Below are positions 1 through 10,656 of a stretch of DNA of 64,000 bases, piece after piece. Every line of letters starts with the position of its first letter. Position 1 is the first letter of the stretch. Below the pieces are notes generated by a model that did not search any database, was not told where the DNA came from, and worked only from the letters and a program-made list of their open reading frames with translations. The translations under genes were made by a program, and so were the position numbers. Origin of the DNA: Trichobilharzia szidati (Eukaryota; Platyhelminthes; Trematoda; Strigeidida; Schistosomatidae); the NCBI GenBank assembly GCA_944472155.2, contig OX235279.1, positions 148,760,199 through 148,824,198 of the forward strand, given 5' to 3'.

Positions 1-510
1 TCAATTACTATTGCCACACTTAAAGCATAGACTATCCATAAAATGTTCAATTCCTAGGGTCAAGGAATGAAAGGAGTAAAATTGTTTTAAATACTCCACC
101 TCAAAGAAATAAGAAGTTTGTGTGGTATCAAGTCACACTACAACTTGAATGAAACACAATATTATTGTTGCTAGCTTGTATATACCCATCGATATTTTCG
201 GGCTCACTTCGCAGTTATATACAGTAGCTTTATGTCTTTCGTATCGTCCTTAGCTGCCGTAGCCCTCTTGAACTCGGAGACTGGAGGTGTAGAGAGGTGC
301 CTCTACTGAGAATACTAAATGACATTTCACTACATGATTCTCCAAATTCGTCGTAAATACGCCAGAAAATGAGATAGACGTGAAACTGAGGAACTGAGCA
401 GATAAGAACATGAGGGACAACTCTGATGATTTAAAGCAGAAAAGAAGAGGAAACTGTGAAAAGACTGAATAAAAGGAAAATCTATTAATACGTATTAAGT
501 GAAAGTCAAC

Positions 511-742
511 ATTTTTTATTCCTTCACGTTCCCAGTGGAACATAGGGCTTCAAGCTAGAGGCTTGAAGTTTCTATAGCAGTGTTTATTTTTACAGGATCA
601 TGTTGCTAATCTCATGCCCAACCTTTCCTCTTTATCAGCTTTATTTCTAGCTTAGAGAAGTAAAGGATTGCCTCGGCCGGGGTCGAACCCCGTACCATGT
701 GCATGGTTTGCGAGAATCCTAACCGCTGTGCCACCAACGCAC
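511..742 (-). mobile_element. Complete tRNA-headed SINE, antisense
   Basis: Read on the minus strand, this begins with a tRNA-like head (GTGCGTTGGTGG..., with box A- and box B-like motifs). A body containing GGTTGGGCATGAG and a tail GAAGCCCTATGTTCCACTGG ending in A/T-rich sequence follow. The 9-bp direct repeat AAAGTCAAC at 502-510 and 743-751 flanks it exactly, which is the target duplication expected from LINE-mediated insertion. The body and tail match the 5' UTR and 3' end of the RTE element at 40855-44092, so that family is the likely mobiliser. It encodes no protein. Confidence 0.85.
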
Positions 743-2754
743 AAAGTCAACTTAAAGGCCGAGAAAGTATCTAGCAGATATTTTTGCTGTCAAATAGTTT
801 CGTCTAATAAAAATGCAACGACCATCCATTTTAGGATGTTCATCTTTTCACCTGTGGCTTACATCTGCGTATGGGAGCTGAAACATTCGGTAGTTAATTC
901 TATGTTCAACAAGCTCTAAAAATAGACAGATTATATATGCCCTGCAAAACCCTCCCCCAGATAACCTAGATAACCCCCTTAAATTTTCTGGGTTGTGAAC
1001 CATTTTTGAGGCCGTTATGCATCTGTTCCGTAGTCCACTGTAAATGAGTTTAGCTTATGAGGTTGTTTCAGACGAAGTCGCATAGCTTCTCCAGAGGCAT
1101 ACTTAGATTTAACTGCAGGAGGGTATTTTCTAAGATGTCTCACTCTGAAATGGCATAAATGGACAAACGTATGTCTTTCGCCGCCACATTTATCGGTCAT
1201 TTATTGAAAGTTACTAAAGGTCTTCCCGACTGATTCAATAAATGTCTTATATACATATATATAACAGTGGACTTTCTATAACCCATGAATCAGTACAGGT
1301 TAATGCGAATTACAGTTTCCTGGCTAGATTCGGCTGAAGCGACCTCCTGTCTCGTCGAACTGTGGTATCCTGAAGATTCCCTAAAAACAAGTGTGTGTTA
1401 CAATATGCTTCACCAATCTCTGGTGTCAGTCCACTAACGATGAGTGCTACCCCCGATACCGAATGCTGACTATCTGTATTAATTTTCGCTGGTCATAGCA
1501 TTTTCAGTCAGAATACCTATCCCTCAATAACTCTTCACTAACAGACACACTGTTAACAGCAGCCCATTATTGGATCTAGGAACTCAGAGCTGCTCGTAAA
1601 GTGACTTAGACTAGATATTTTTCCATACAACTCCTGAAGGCTGTCCTCTTCCAAATTTTGGAAAAATGCATCTTTTCAGTATTGTAGTGTTTTTACACAA
1701 CTCCAAGGGATGTGCTAAAGTCACTAGTAATCAAGATGACATCGTATCCCATGATCAAAAACATGGAGTTTTTCAATCAATCCTTGCCTCTATTTTGGCT
1801 TGGTGACAGTGAATCTAGTACTTTTTACAGTCACATAAAACCGGTATGATTCCAGAATCTCTAACAGCATCTTGCGGTCTTCTGATTCTGAATGAATACT
1901 ACTGACGAAGTACTCCGTTGCTCCTGCAACCTTCCCTTTCGTGTGGCGTCTTCACAGTATCACTCATCTTTACTAGTTCCACACGAACTATACAGGCATG
2001 TGTCGTGGTTTAACAAGTGTGTGTATGGAAACCTTTCGATTCCTGCACTCATGGGGCCAGTCAGAAATCGTTGTATGTCATAAAGATGCTCATTACCGCA
2101 TTTCGAGCCTCCCTTTACATAAGCACTGTGTTATATGTTTTCATCTGCTAGTCAGTGAGAAGCTGATTTTAAGGACAGCTTTTGATGTTCTCATTCGGAT
2201 GTCAGTGCATGTACAAGATTCACTATCTCTAACAAGGTTAGGGCTTGTTCGTCTTAGTTTATTCACTTCATAATAACTTTATGATGCGGATTTCCCACGA
2301 AACGGTACCGTAAAGTTGATCTATCTCTAGTCTGAAGCCTAAAACGTCTTGCCGCTTCTTGGTGAACAAATCTTAAGTCAATCGAATGCTCTCATTGTAA
2401 ACAGGCACCATGATCACGATTAATAGGTGCATTCGTCTATCTGCCACTCTCGCTATATATCAGGCGACCAAGCAGCTTCATATTGACAGTTTTTACTGTG
2501 ACCACTGACTCCTTCCAGGATTTTCAGTAGTCCGTTCGGTCTACAGGAGTCTGAGAGTCCTAGTGGTTCTATTGTACATCCCTGCCATTTAAAGTGTCAG
2601 TGTCAATTGCTTTGGTGGTTTATTGACAGTAGTTATTTTATTATCATCTATTTTGATTACAGCTTGATGCCACACCGTATTTTGAGTACAAGTATGGAAT
2701 TTTCAGCATGGATATCGGTAGCCCAAATTTTGCAGGCCGACCATAGATATCGGG
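743..2754. other. Unassigned non-coding DNA
   Basis: AT-rich sequence with only short overlapping ORFs (under about 95 codons) lacking recognisable domains. I see no structured repeat or RNA gene here. It may be intergenic or intronic. Confidence 0.5.
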
Positions 2755-2832
2755 TGTGCGTCGGCAGGGGATCGAACCCCGGACCATATGTATGGTTGGC
2801 GAGAGTCCTAGCCACTGTGTCACCGACGCACA
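2755..2832 (-). mobile_element. tRNA-like head of a SINE, body missing
   Basis: On the minus strand this reads GTGCGTCGGTGACACAGTGG, then a box B-like GGGGTTCGATCCCC. It matches the heads of the full SINEs at 36109 and 54068, but no SINE body or RTE-like tail follows. It is best read as a SINE truncated after the tRNA region. It should not be annotated as a functional tRNA. Confidence 0.7.
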
Positions 2833-5800
2833 TGCTTTTTAAGTGAAAGTTTGCATTAAGGAACTTTTCTGACGTACCCAATATCGACGGCGTAATTTGC
2901 TTGAACTGTGCTGAATTCGCTGCCGCTGTATCAGGAAATGTCGCTTGATACCGATATCTGCACAATGTGGTAGACTAAATAAGGCAGTAATTTCAAAATC
3001 TGACAGTAAATTTTTGGATTTTCAAGAAGCCATACCAGTATTTTTGGCCTATTTACTGAAATGTTAAAGTTTTAATTGGTTTAGTAGCAACTGGCATTCA
3101 TGGCAAAATTTCAGCATTATTTTCAGTCACAGTCTGCTTTTCATTTTAGGACACAAAGCACTAACACTATGAGCCCAATGTGTAGCACTGTTATCAGTTT
3201 GTTTATCAGTTGGCCCTCATTTGGGGGAGGGACATAATTGTTATAATACCCCGATTTCACTAACACAACTTAGACTAACATGTAGAAGAAGGTTATTATC
3301 TTGGTTTGAATAAAGACAAGTTGTTCAGAAGGTAAGGAGGACTTTATTTCCCAGTTAAAATTTTCGGGAGAAAATAGTGCACGTTACAAGTGTCCTTAAA
3401 ACACTAAATAATTTCTACCCACATGAGAACATTGGTTTTAGCTTGTATCAATGGATTCCATTGACTTTTAGCAATTAAAAGTAACCACAAAAAAGTACAA
3501 GAGCACGAATTCGATGTCAACCATATTCCTACAACAAAAATAGGTGGTCCATCAAGACTGATCGGAAAATTTAGGACCGAGTACAGTCTGCCACCAAACT
3601 GCAAAAACCTTTTTCAAAAGCCGGTAGTAAAAATGTACGTGAAGTATACTCGGTATACCAAACAATCACTGCATGAAATGCATAATTAAAGGTCTTGCTA
3701 CACAAATAATGCATCCAACACTGATCAACAAATCTTATAAAAATTCTCCCAACAAGAATCAAATAATTACCAAAACCATGTCAACTTCATCTGCGCGGAC
3801 CGAACGACACAAACTAGCTCCAACTCAAATCAGCTAAACTGCGCAGATACCAGCGACACAAAGCAGGGAGCGGCACTTCAAAAGGGGATATGCGGGATAC
3901 TGGGCAGCCTGTAGACGGCCGTAGGTCATTTGATCAGCTGATGTCTAGCGGCTTTATTTGATGAAAAAACTTCGAAAATAGGTGATTTTTCGTTGTTTTA
4001 CACACTTTTACACCTATATTGCTGCTAAAAGTTGATGTAATAAGGCGTTTTTAGCATAAACGGAAAATGATGGTGTCCTTATCCGGCCGTAATTTACGGC
4101 CAATTTACAAATTGTTGAATTACGTACTTTTCCGTTCAGAAAACGTCGATTTACTTGAATAGACATATTATAACGACTTTTAGTGAATTTTTTTGCAGTT
4201 TAAAGGATTATACATGGACATGATGAGGTGGGATAGTTGGTTTTGTTGATTATTTGATTTACTTTGTTGTTTACTTTTGCTAATGCTGTCAAAGCTCCTA
4301 TACATGCATTTCATTAAAGTAAATCTACAGAAATACTTAGAAATTATATACGCATAGTATTTACTTATTTTATAGCATATACTTGATGTTTACAGGTAGA
4401 TGCAATATCCATTTTTTCTTCCTGAAAAATATTGACTGATATAATTGTATACAATTAAACTGATTATTTCATCATTTTAAACATGTTAAGTAGTTATTTA
4501 TTGCATTTACAGTGGTAACAATGTGTACATCTTGAGAATTCTTTTGTTCTTTGTCAGATAATATCTACTTTCGGGAATTTCATGGATTTGGGCGATATAA
4601 AGAAAAAGATATCTGCCGTTTTGTTGACTATGTATTACATGTTTATTCATTAATAAATGTATTCCTCGTTATTCGTTTGTGTATTCTACTTGATAAAGCT
4701 GATTTCTAGCCTTTGCGTGATTTGTGAGGTACTGAGTATATGACGTAATCTTAAAAATGCTAGGTAAAATTAGATATTTGGAGAGGCTTATTGATAAAAA
4801 GACTATGTCGTGCCGTAATGAAGTTACTGCGTCCACTTGTAACAGAAAACATTGAGGTTATAAGCGCTTAGTTATATATCGTCTTAGTAGGAACCTATTA
4901 ATTGACTTCGGATTCATAGTCAAACAAGGTTAGAAGTAAATCTACCTGAGACAGTGAGCCTGCGATTTCTACTTATCGTAATAAACCAAGATGGAATAAT
5001 GTACCTATACTGTTATATTTATAACTCAGTGCAACTACGGTTATCGTAATAATTAAAAACAGAATGCCTACTATTGAAATACAATTATACTTCATTAGAA
5101 TACCTACGGTTCGCAGCTACAGAACACGGTACGTTGCTATCTGTTCATGTAATCGCGCAGACAACAGTTTCCCAGACGCCGCATTTACTCCTAAAAGTTT
5201 GCCTTTAATTCCTAACTTAGCACGTGTTACTAACGTCACTGGAACACAACCGCGTTACAACAGAAGGAACACAGATTCATTAAAAAAGTGTTTATTAAAC
5301 AAAAATTAGATTTGAGATGTACAGATAGTTCACGTGAGTAGTCCTCCGTCACTGTCAGTAGGTTCCATCTGCGTACCAGCACATATATGTTTCTCCATAA
5401 GCCTGAAAAGGTTTAAGAAAAGCATTATTAACTTAGGTTACGAACCCGCGCGCTTCGTGTAGGACGTTACAATCTCACCATATAACGTGGAAATAATTTT
5501 TCGCATTCTGGAATATCGTGGTCTATATTTGACTACTACATAATTATAGCTGATATTGCTTGCCCCTCCGGTAGCTAAATATCCAAATTTATCACCTCCA
5601 GAATACTGTTTGGATCCAGTGAGATTCGTGTTAATAAAGAGCAATCTGTCACAAAAGAACTATAGAGAAGTCCTCAGTTTTGTGGTTTATAATTATCAGA
5701 GTTAACTCGTTTGATAGTGGTCTATTTTTGTTTGTACTTCATACCTGTTTATTGTTGTTTTTATCTATTTAGATAATATAACAGTATTTCACACACTTTT

Positions 5801-5839
5801 GTCAATTTTTGAGAAAATTTTATAATCTTTACCTGCATA
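2833..5839. other. Unassigned DNA, probably including the LINE 5' UTR
   Basis: No convincing coding sequence. ORFs up to 102 codons near 2.66-2.97 kb and 81 codons near 5.06 kb show no domain. A short segment at 3889-3925 resembles, in inverse orientation, part of 13281-13310 (shared core around TACGGCCGTC and ACAGGCTGCC), which suggests a shared dispersed repeat. The last few hundred bases before 5840 probably belong to the 5' UTR of the CR1-like element, but I cannot place its 5' end. Confidence 0.4.
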
Positions 5840-7594
5840 ATGGTCAAAGTTATTAAACGAGTTAGTACTGTTAAGAGACTAGCATCAAATAGTCAGCAGG
5901 ACACTAAAAACATCAGTCCTGACGATGGATTTGCACTAAGATCAATCGATACACCGAGAGTTTTAGTACCAAACTTAACGGAAGAACTAATTGATAACGT
6001 AGCGAGTAATACTAGTGATCTAAAGATCCTTCAGAAATCCATAACAGACCTGCAGGATAAGTTTGAAAGTATTACTCCTTTCCTCCAACTTTGTGATCCA
6101 TCACAAGAGATTTCCTTAGATTCACTCCTCAAATCTGAGCACCTGCTAGACTTTTTGACTGCAGAGGCTGTAAAGAGGGTCATGTCCTCATACAATGTTT
6201 TAGGATATAATATACCAGACAATGTACCTATTGTCAAACTTAAAGCAATCTGTCTACAGGCATGCAACATTTCAGTATCTGACTGCCAGGTTCTGCGTCT
6301 TCGTAAGAAATCCGCAAACCACCCATGTCCTGTACTGTTCAAATTTAAGTCTGTTGATCTAGCTAAGAAATTTTTGGAGTCTGGCAAAACTCTTAGCTCC
6401 TCAACACCCTACACCAAAATCAGGATTGTACCTGATTTAACTTCTTGCCAAAGACGTTGCCGCGCAGGTAAATTGAATGAGAACAACCCCAATAAGACAA
6501 CCGAAGTTAATACTTCCCTCGTTGTATTGCCTTATGACCAAGAGCACCAGACAATATCGCATACACAAACTAAGAGTAGTCAAGCAACTGTTGAAGACTT
6601 AGCTCTAAATACGGAAATTTCAGACATAGAAATGTTAACAGATCACAGTATTGACGTGCAACCCTTGCACACTGGCACTTATGCCAAACCCTCGAAAAAG
6701 TCTAAGCTGAATTCAGTTGTACACTCTGAATCTCTCGGGAAGTCATATACCGCACAACCTCTTAGCCCGGCAACTGTGAAGCAGCAATCACATGTGGCCA
6801 CCCAGGTAGGCGTAAATACAAGGCGATATGATAAGCGTCCTATTTCCGTTAGGAACACCAAAAGAACTGTTGATACTATTCAACAGAAATCCAGTTTATT
6901 GGGAAATCCTAATGATCACCAGCAGCCCAAATTACACAAGCCGAATAATACGGAAAAAGCTAAACCGAACGTTAGACCCAGAACACTAAAGCCCATAATT
7001 ACGAAAGCTTCGAATGGGTCACTGGCTCATTCTACTGGTGGACAATCATCTAAACTTAGTCATGTTCCTGAAGTTAGACGTAATTCACATACCGTAGGAG
7101 CTTACTCATTTCCGACTTCCACTACTAGTCCTATGATAAGAAAAAATAATCGTCACATTTCTCACCAAACACTTCGAAAACACGAAGTTGCTCAGCCCCT
7201 CACGAATGCACTCCCAACCATGATGTACAGGAAACACCAGTTTGAGAATACAGACGTTAGTCCAAAAACACGTATAGCGCCCTGTCATAATTCTCATGCA
7301 TTCAGTAGGAGTCACATGCCAATTTCAACACAATGCTCATCATGGCCTAGGAAGTTCTCTAACCAGACACAAGGATCTAAGTCATATGCACACAACAACA
7401 CGCCGACCACCCATTTCGGTTATAACTATGCAGACTACATGACTCTAGCCAACCCATATGACCAAAATTTTCTCCAGCGACAACTGGCAGAAACGCCTGG
7501 GATCATGCACATAGCACATATGATGTCAGACCAATTCCTTGCTGGTATAGCAAACACCTTACAACAGGGAAACTGCTTCTTCCCCGACAGATAG
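5840..7594 (+). CDS. LINE ORF1 protein (RRM-like, CR1-type)
   Basis: A 584-residue protein starting at the first ATG of the frame. Residues about 50-80 look like a short coiled-coil/heptad segment. Residues about 125-205 resemble the RRM-like core seen in ORF1 proteins of CR1/Jockey-type LINEs, including a VLRLRKK strand, a PVLFKFKSVDLAKKFL segment and an IRIVPDLTSCQR end. The remaining C-terminal 370 residues are basic, rich in S, T, N, H and P, and probably disordered. I see no CCHC knuckles. Expected role: binding the element RNA to form the transposition particle. Its 3' end overlaps the ORF2 frame by 133 nt and contains a -1 slippery heptamer, which may make an ORF1-ORF2 fusion. The stop is TAG at 7592-7594. 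Confidence 0.8.
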   Translation: MVKVIKRVSTVKRLASNSQQDTKNISPDDGFALRSIDTPRVLVPNLTEELIDNVASNTSDLKILQKSITDLQDKFESITPFLQLCDPSQEISLDSLLKSEHLLDFLTAEAVKRVMSSYNVLGYNIPDNVPIVKLKAICLQACNISVSDCQVLRLRKKSANHPCPVLFKFKSVDLAKKFLESGKTLSSSTPYTKIRIVPDLTSCQRRCRAGKLNENNPNKTTEVNTSLVVLPYDQEHQTISHTQTKSSQATVEDLALNTEISDIEMLTDHSIDVQPLHTGTYAKPSKKSKLNSVVHSESLGKSYTAQPLSPATVKQQSHVATQVGVNTRRYDKRPISVRNTKRTVDTIQQKSSLLGNPNDHQQPKLHKPNNTEKAKPNVRPRTLKPIITKASNGSLAHSTGGQSSKLSHVPEVRRNSHTVGAYSFPTSTTSPMIRKNNRHISHQTLRKHEVAQPLTNALPTMMYRKHQFENTDVSPKTRIAPCHNSHAFSRSHMPISTQCSSWPRKFSNQTQGSKSYAHNNTPTTHFGYNYADYMTLANPYDQNFLQRQLAETPGIMHIAHMMSDQFLAGIANTLQQGNCFFPDR

Positions 7595-10500
7595 CAAACA
7601 CTTTATACACACCTAATACCAATAGTAATACCTTAGATTATCATACTAGTATCTCCCATAGCACGCAATATCTAAACGACCAACCACTCACGAGTGACAT
7701 CTCACAACCCATCCCTAAGTATCAAACTAAAGAAAACGTCTCTAGTGATCAAAATGTTGCAATTAATGAATCCAATAACGACTGCACATATTCAGCTGAT
7801 AACCATAGAGCATTTTATTATGATATTGCCCATACACTAAAACCACTTAGTCAAAGTCTATCAGTCATCCTCATAAACGCTAGATCAGTTCTTAACAAAC
7901 ATTTAGCATTATGTACGTTAGCCTCTATATGCAATCCGTCGCTGATCATGATCACTGAAGCCTGGTGCTCAAGTGATATTACGGATGATAGCTTATCAAT
8001 TGATAAGTACAATCTTTTTCGAGGGGATAGGGAAACAGGTCGTGGGGGTGGAACACTCATATACGTTAAACAACCCATTTGTGCAACGCATTTTAGTCAC
8101 CCTATTCTGTCACAACTTAATGATTCGGTGTGGGTCGAAATAAAAGTTCTCAGAAGTAAACCTATCCTTATAGGGTGTGTATACCGACCGCCATCATCCA
8201 ACCGCGAATACGATAACGTACTCAGCAACGTATTTAGTGTTGCATCCAATCTTCCCTTCAGTTATAATATAATTGGAGGTGATTTCAATTTGCCTGATAT
8301 ATCATGGCGTACACTTCGTGGACCCTCGAGGTATGATAATCTTCTTAATTCCATCATTACAGGAGGATGGACACAACACATAAATGTACCCACTAGGTCC
8401 GATAACATCCTTGATCTTATATTCACGATCAACGTAGCACCATCTACAATTCATGTGGGACATGAATTCCCAGGTAGTGATCATAAAATAGTTGCATGTT
8501 CGTTTAATATTTCTCCAGAAACTATACACAGAAACAAAGTTATTCCGACACCTATAAGACTATACACGCAGGTTGACTGGGACTTGTATCAGGACTTGAT
8601 TAGATACTCTAATTGGGATTCCTACTTTACCAATGACTCCTTAGAGGAAGTCCTTAAAAACTTCTATGACAATATACAGTCGGTTAATGATGTCATAGCG
8701 CCTGTGAAACTGATTAAATTCAAAATTCCTCAAGGTGATTTTATTCCAATATCATTAAGAAGAAGTATGCGGAAGCATTCATTAAGTTACTACAGACATC
8801 ACGACTTATCGTCGTTAATAGCTATCAAAACAATCCTCATTAGAATCCATGAGTTAAAAAATCTAAGTCTAAGAAATAAAGAGACGCGGGCAATTCAGTC
8901 GCCACATAACACTGGAGAAATAGCCAAACTCTTCAAAAGTAGGTTAACTAACTCCAAATCAACATATCCAAAAATAATACACCTAGGTGGCATTACTCAC
9001 GAAAGTGATGAGGATATATGTGAGGTGTTCAGCACGCACTTTGCCAAATTGTACACTCTAGAAAACGACCAGGATATAGATTTCCCTCGTAAAACAGAAA
9101 AGTGTTTAAGCGATGTAGTCTTTAACGCCCAAGAAATCGATAAAGCTACCACAACTCTTAAGCTTACTAATACTCCCGGCCCAGATGGAATGTCTTCTGT
9201 CCTCTTAAAAAAGGGTGGAAATGACATGAATCTACTTCTTCTCAAGATATTTTCAACTTCGATAAGGAGTGGAACATATCCAAATAGCTGGAAGAAATCT
9301 TACGTTGTACCCATTCACAAAACCGGGCCTATAGCGGACATAGATAATTACCGCCCCATCAACATTACTTCCGTAGTTTCACGTGTGATGGAAAAGATTA
9401 TAAAGAAGCAAATTGTTCAGTTTTTGCTCTCGAATGACTTAATATCCGCCTTCCAATACGGTTTCCTAAATAGAAGATCGTGCATTACTTGCCAATTAGA
9501 TTATTTCGACCACATTACTGAGTGTGTAGACAAAGGTCGTTCAGCAGCAACATTATTCCTAGACGTTAGGAAAGCTTTTGACAAGGTTCCACATAAGAGA
9601 CTCATATTGAAACTCCTATCTTATGGAATAAGTGGAAGGCTACTTGAGTGGATAACTTCTTTTCTTACAGGAAGAGAACAGTTAGTTAAAGTCAACCATC
9701 ACTTATCAACATCCAAACCGATAACCAGCGGCGTAATACAAGGTAGTGTTCTTGGCCCTACCCTATTCATTGTATTCATAAATGATATTGTTTCTATGAT
9801 CAAGTATGGCAAGCCATACCTCTTTGCAGACGACCTCAAAGTTGTCTATGATTTCGACTATAATGATATGAATATTGTTAGTAAAATCCAAGAAGACCTA
9901 AATAGTCTATGTAATTGGAGTGAAAAGTGGCAGTTAATGTTCAATCCAGCTAAATCTGGGATAACATACTTCGGACGTTGGAAACCTAGCATGTGTCTAT
10001 ACATGTACGGTGACCCTGTCTCAAACACGAACACAGTCACAGATCTCGGGGTAACATACTCAGATCTTACCTTTACTGAACATGCAAATAAGGTGGTATC
10101 TGATTGTAAACGTCTAACAGGCTTTGTGCTACGCAACTTTTACACCCCAGAAGCCAGATTAGCCATATATAAGATATGCATTCGCCCCAAACTTGAATAC
10201 TGTTCCCACTTATACAGTAGCTTTAAATCAGCAGACAGAAAAAAAGTTGAAAGTGTCCAAAGATTCCTCACGAAACGCATATTAGGTTATGATCAGCAAA
10301 TAGAATACCTTGACAGATGTATTCGACTGGACTTAGAACCCTTATGGTTAAGGAGAGTGAAGTGCAATTTATTTCTCTTATTCAAAGTTATAAGAAAGCA
10401 CTGTAACAGTAACTCGTCTATAACCTGGGCTAATCCTAAATCGTATGGACTACGCAACCATAACTGCCTTCTCAAGGTTAACACTCATAAGCTCACCACT

Positions 10501-10656
10501 AGAGCTAACTTCTTCACCATTAAATATTGCAAACTTTGGAACCAACTACCCTCTGAGATTAGATCCTGTGAAAGGCCTGACAGTTTCAAAAGGAGCCTAG
10601 AAAAACATATTCACATGTCCACCCTAGCCCTTCTAAATGATCTCAACTGCTGGTAG
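7462..10656 (+). CDS. LINE ORF2 polyprotein: endonuclease plus reverse transcriptase
   Basis: The frame is open for 1064 codons from 7462. Its first ATG is at 7948, inside the endonuclease, after the conserved Asn strand (ILINARSVLN near 7870). Starting there would delete a catalytic residue. Endonuclease motifs in order: INARS, TEAW (Glu), VYRPP (Tyr), GGDFNLPDISW (Asp, about 8275) and GSDHKIV (Asp-His, about 8476). Reverse transcriptase motifs: NTPGPDG, NYRPIN, FLDVRKAFDKV (about 9560), GVIQGSVLGP (about 9730) and the catalytic FADD at about 9823. The C-terminal region contains YCSHLYSS and ends without an RNase H domain. Function: nicks target DNA and reverse transcribes the element RNA there. 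Translation probably needs a -1 frameshift from ORF1 or reinitiation at a non-AUG codon. Confidence 0.85.
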   Translation, partial: PKFSPATTGRNAWDHAHSTYDVRPIPCWYSKHLTTGKLLLPRQIANTLYTPNTNSNTLDYHTSISHSTQYLNDQPLTSDISQPIPKYQTKENVSSDQNVAINESNNDCTYSADNHRAFYYDIAHTLKPLSQSLSVILINARSVLNKHLALCTLASICNPSLIMITEAWCSSDITDDSLSIDKYNLFRGDRETGRGGGTLIYVKQPICATHFSHPILSQLNDSVWVEIKVLRSKPILIGCVYRPPSSNREYDNVLSNVFSVASNLPFSYNIIGGDFNLPDISWRTLRGPSRYDNLLNSIITGGWTQHINVPTRSDNILDLIFTINVAPSTIHVGHEFPGSDHKIVACSFNISPETIHRNKVIPTPIRLYTQVDWDLYQDLIRYSNWDSYFTNDSLEEVLKNFYDNIQSVNDVIAPVKLIKFKIPQGDFIPISLRRSMRKHSLSYYRHHDLSSLIAIKTILIRIHELKNLSLRNKETRAIQSPHNTGEIAKLFKSRLTNSKSTYPKIIHLGGITHESDEDICEVFSTHFAKLYTLENDQDIDFPRKTEKCLSDVVFNAQEIDKATTTLKLTNTPGPDGMSSVLLKKGGNDMNLLLLKIFSTSIRSGTYPNSWKKSYVVPIHKTGPIADIDNYRPINITSVVSRVMEKIIKKQIVQFLLSNDLISAFQYGFLNRRSCITCQLDYFDHITECVDKGRSAATLFLDVRKAFDKVPHKRLILKLLSYGISGRLLEWITSFLTGREQLVKVNHHLSTSKPITSGVIQGSVLGPTLFIVFINDIVSMIKYGKPYLFADDLKVVYDFDYNDMNIVSKIQEDLNSLCNWSEKWQLMFNPAKSGITYFGRWKPSMCLYMYGDPVSNTNTVTDLGVTYSDLTFTEHANKVVSDCKRLTGFVLRNFYTPEARLAIYKICIRPKLEYCSHLYSSFKSADRKKVESVQRFLTKRILGYDQQIEYLDRCIRLDLEPLWLRRVKCNLFLLFKVIRKHCNSNSSITWANPKSYGLRNHNCLLKVNTHKLTTRANFFTIKYCKLWNQLPSEIRSCERPDSFKRSLEKHIHMSTLALLNDLNCW
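7465..7471 (+). promoter_or_regulatory. Candidate -1 ribosomal frameshift heptamer A AAT TTT
   Basis: The heptamer fits X XXY YYZ exactly in the ORF1 reading frame (codons AAT TTT at 7466 and 7469). It begins 4 nt after the last stop in the -1 frame (TGA at 7459-7461). The -1 frame is then open to the end of ORF2. A stem can be drawn 2 nt downstream (CCAGCG at 7474 with CGCCTGG, one bulged C, 14-nt loop). A weak pairing region of this kind at a short distance is compatible with a stimulator, though the usual spacer is 5-9 nt. Confidence 0.5.

Larger units (their letters stand above)
5840..10656 (+). mobile_element. CR1-like non-LTR retrotransposon with two intact ORFs
   Basis: This is the coding span of an apparently uninterrupted LINE. 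ORF1 (5840-7594) is an RNA-binding-type protein, and ORF2 (open 7462-10656) carries an apurinic-type endonuclease and a reverse transcriptase. Family knowledge: CR1/Jockey-type elements insert by target-primed reverse transcription and end in short microsatellites. An (ATT)n tract at 12372-12393 is a possible 3' end, but it would imply an unusually long 3' UTR. Neither terminus nor target duplications could be fixed. Both ORFs are free of stops and all catalytic motifs are present, so this copy is young or recently active. Confidence 0.85.

Noticed and set aside
6031..6387. Minus-strand 118-codon ORF inside LINE ORF1
   Set aside because: Shadow of the intact ORF1 on the opposite strand.
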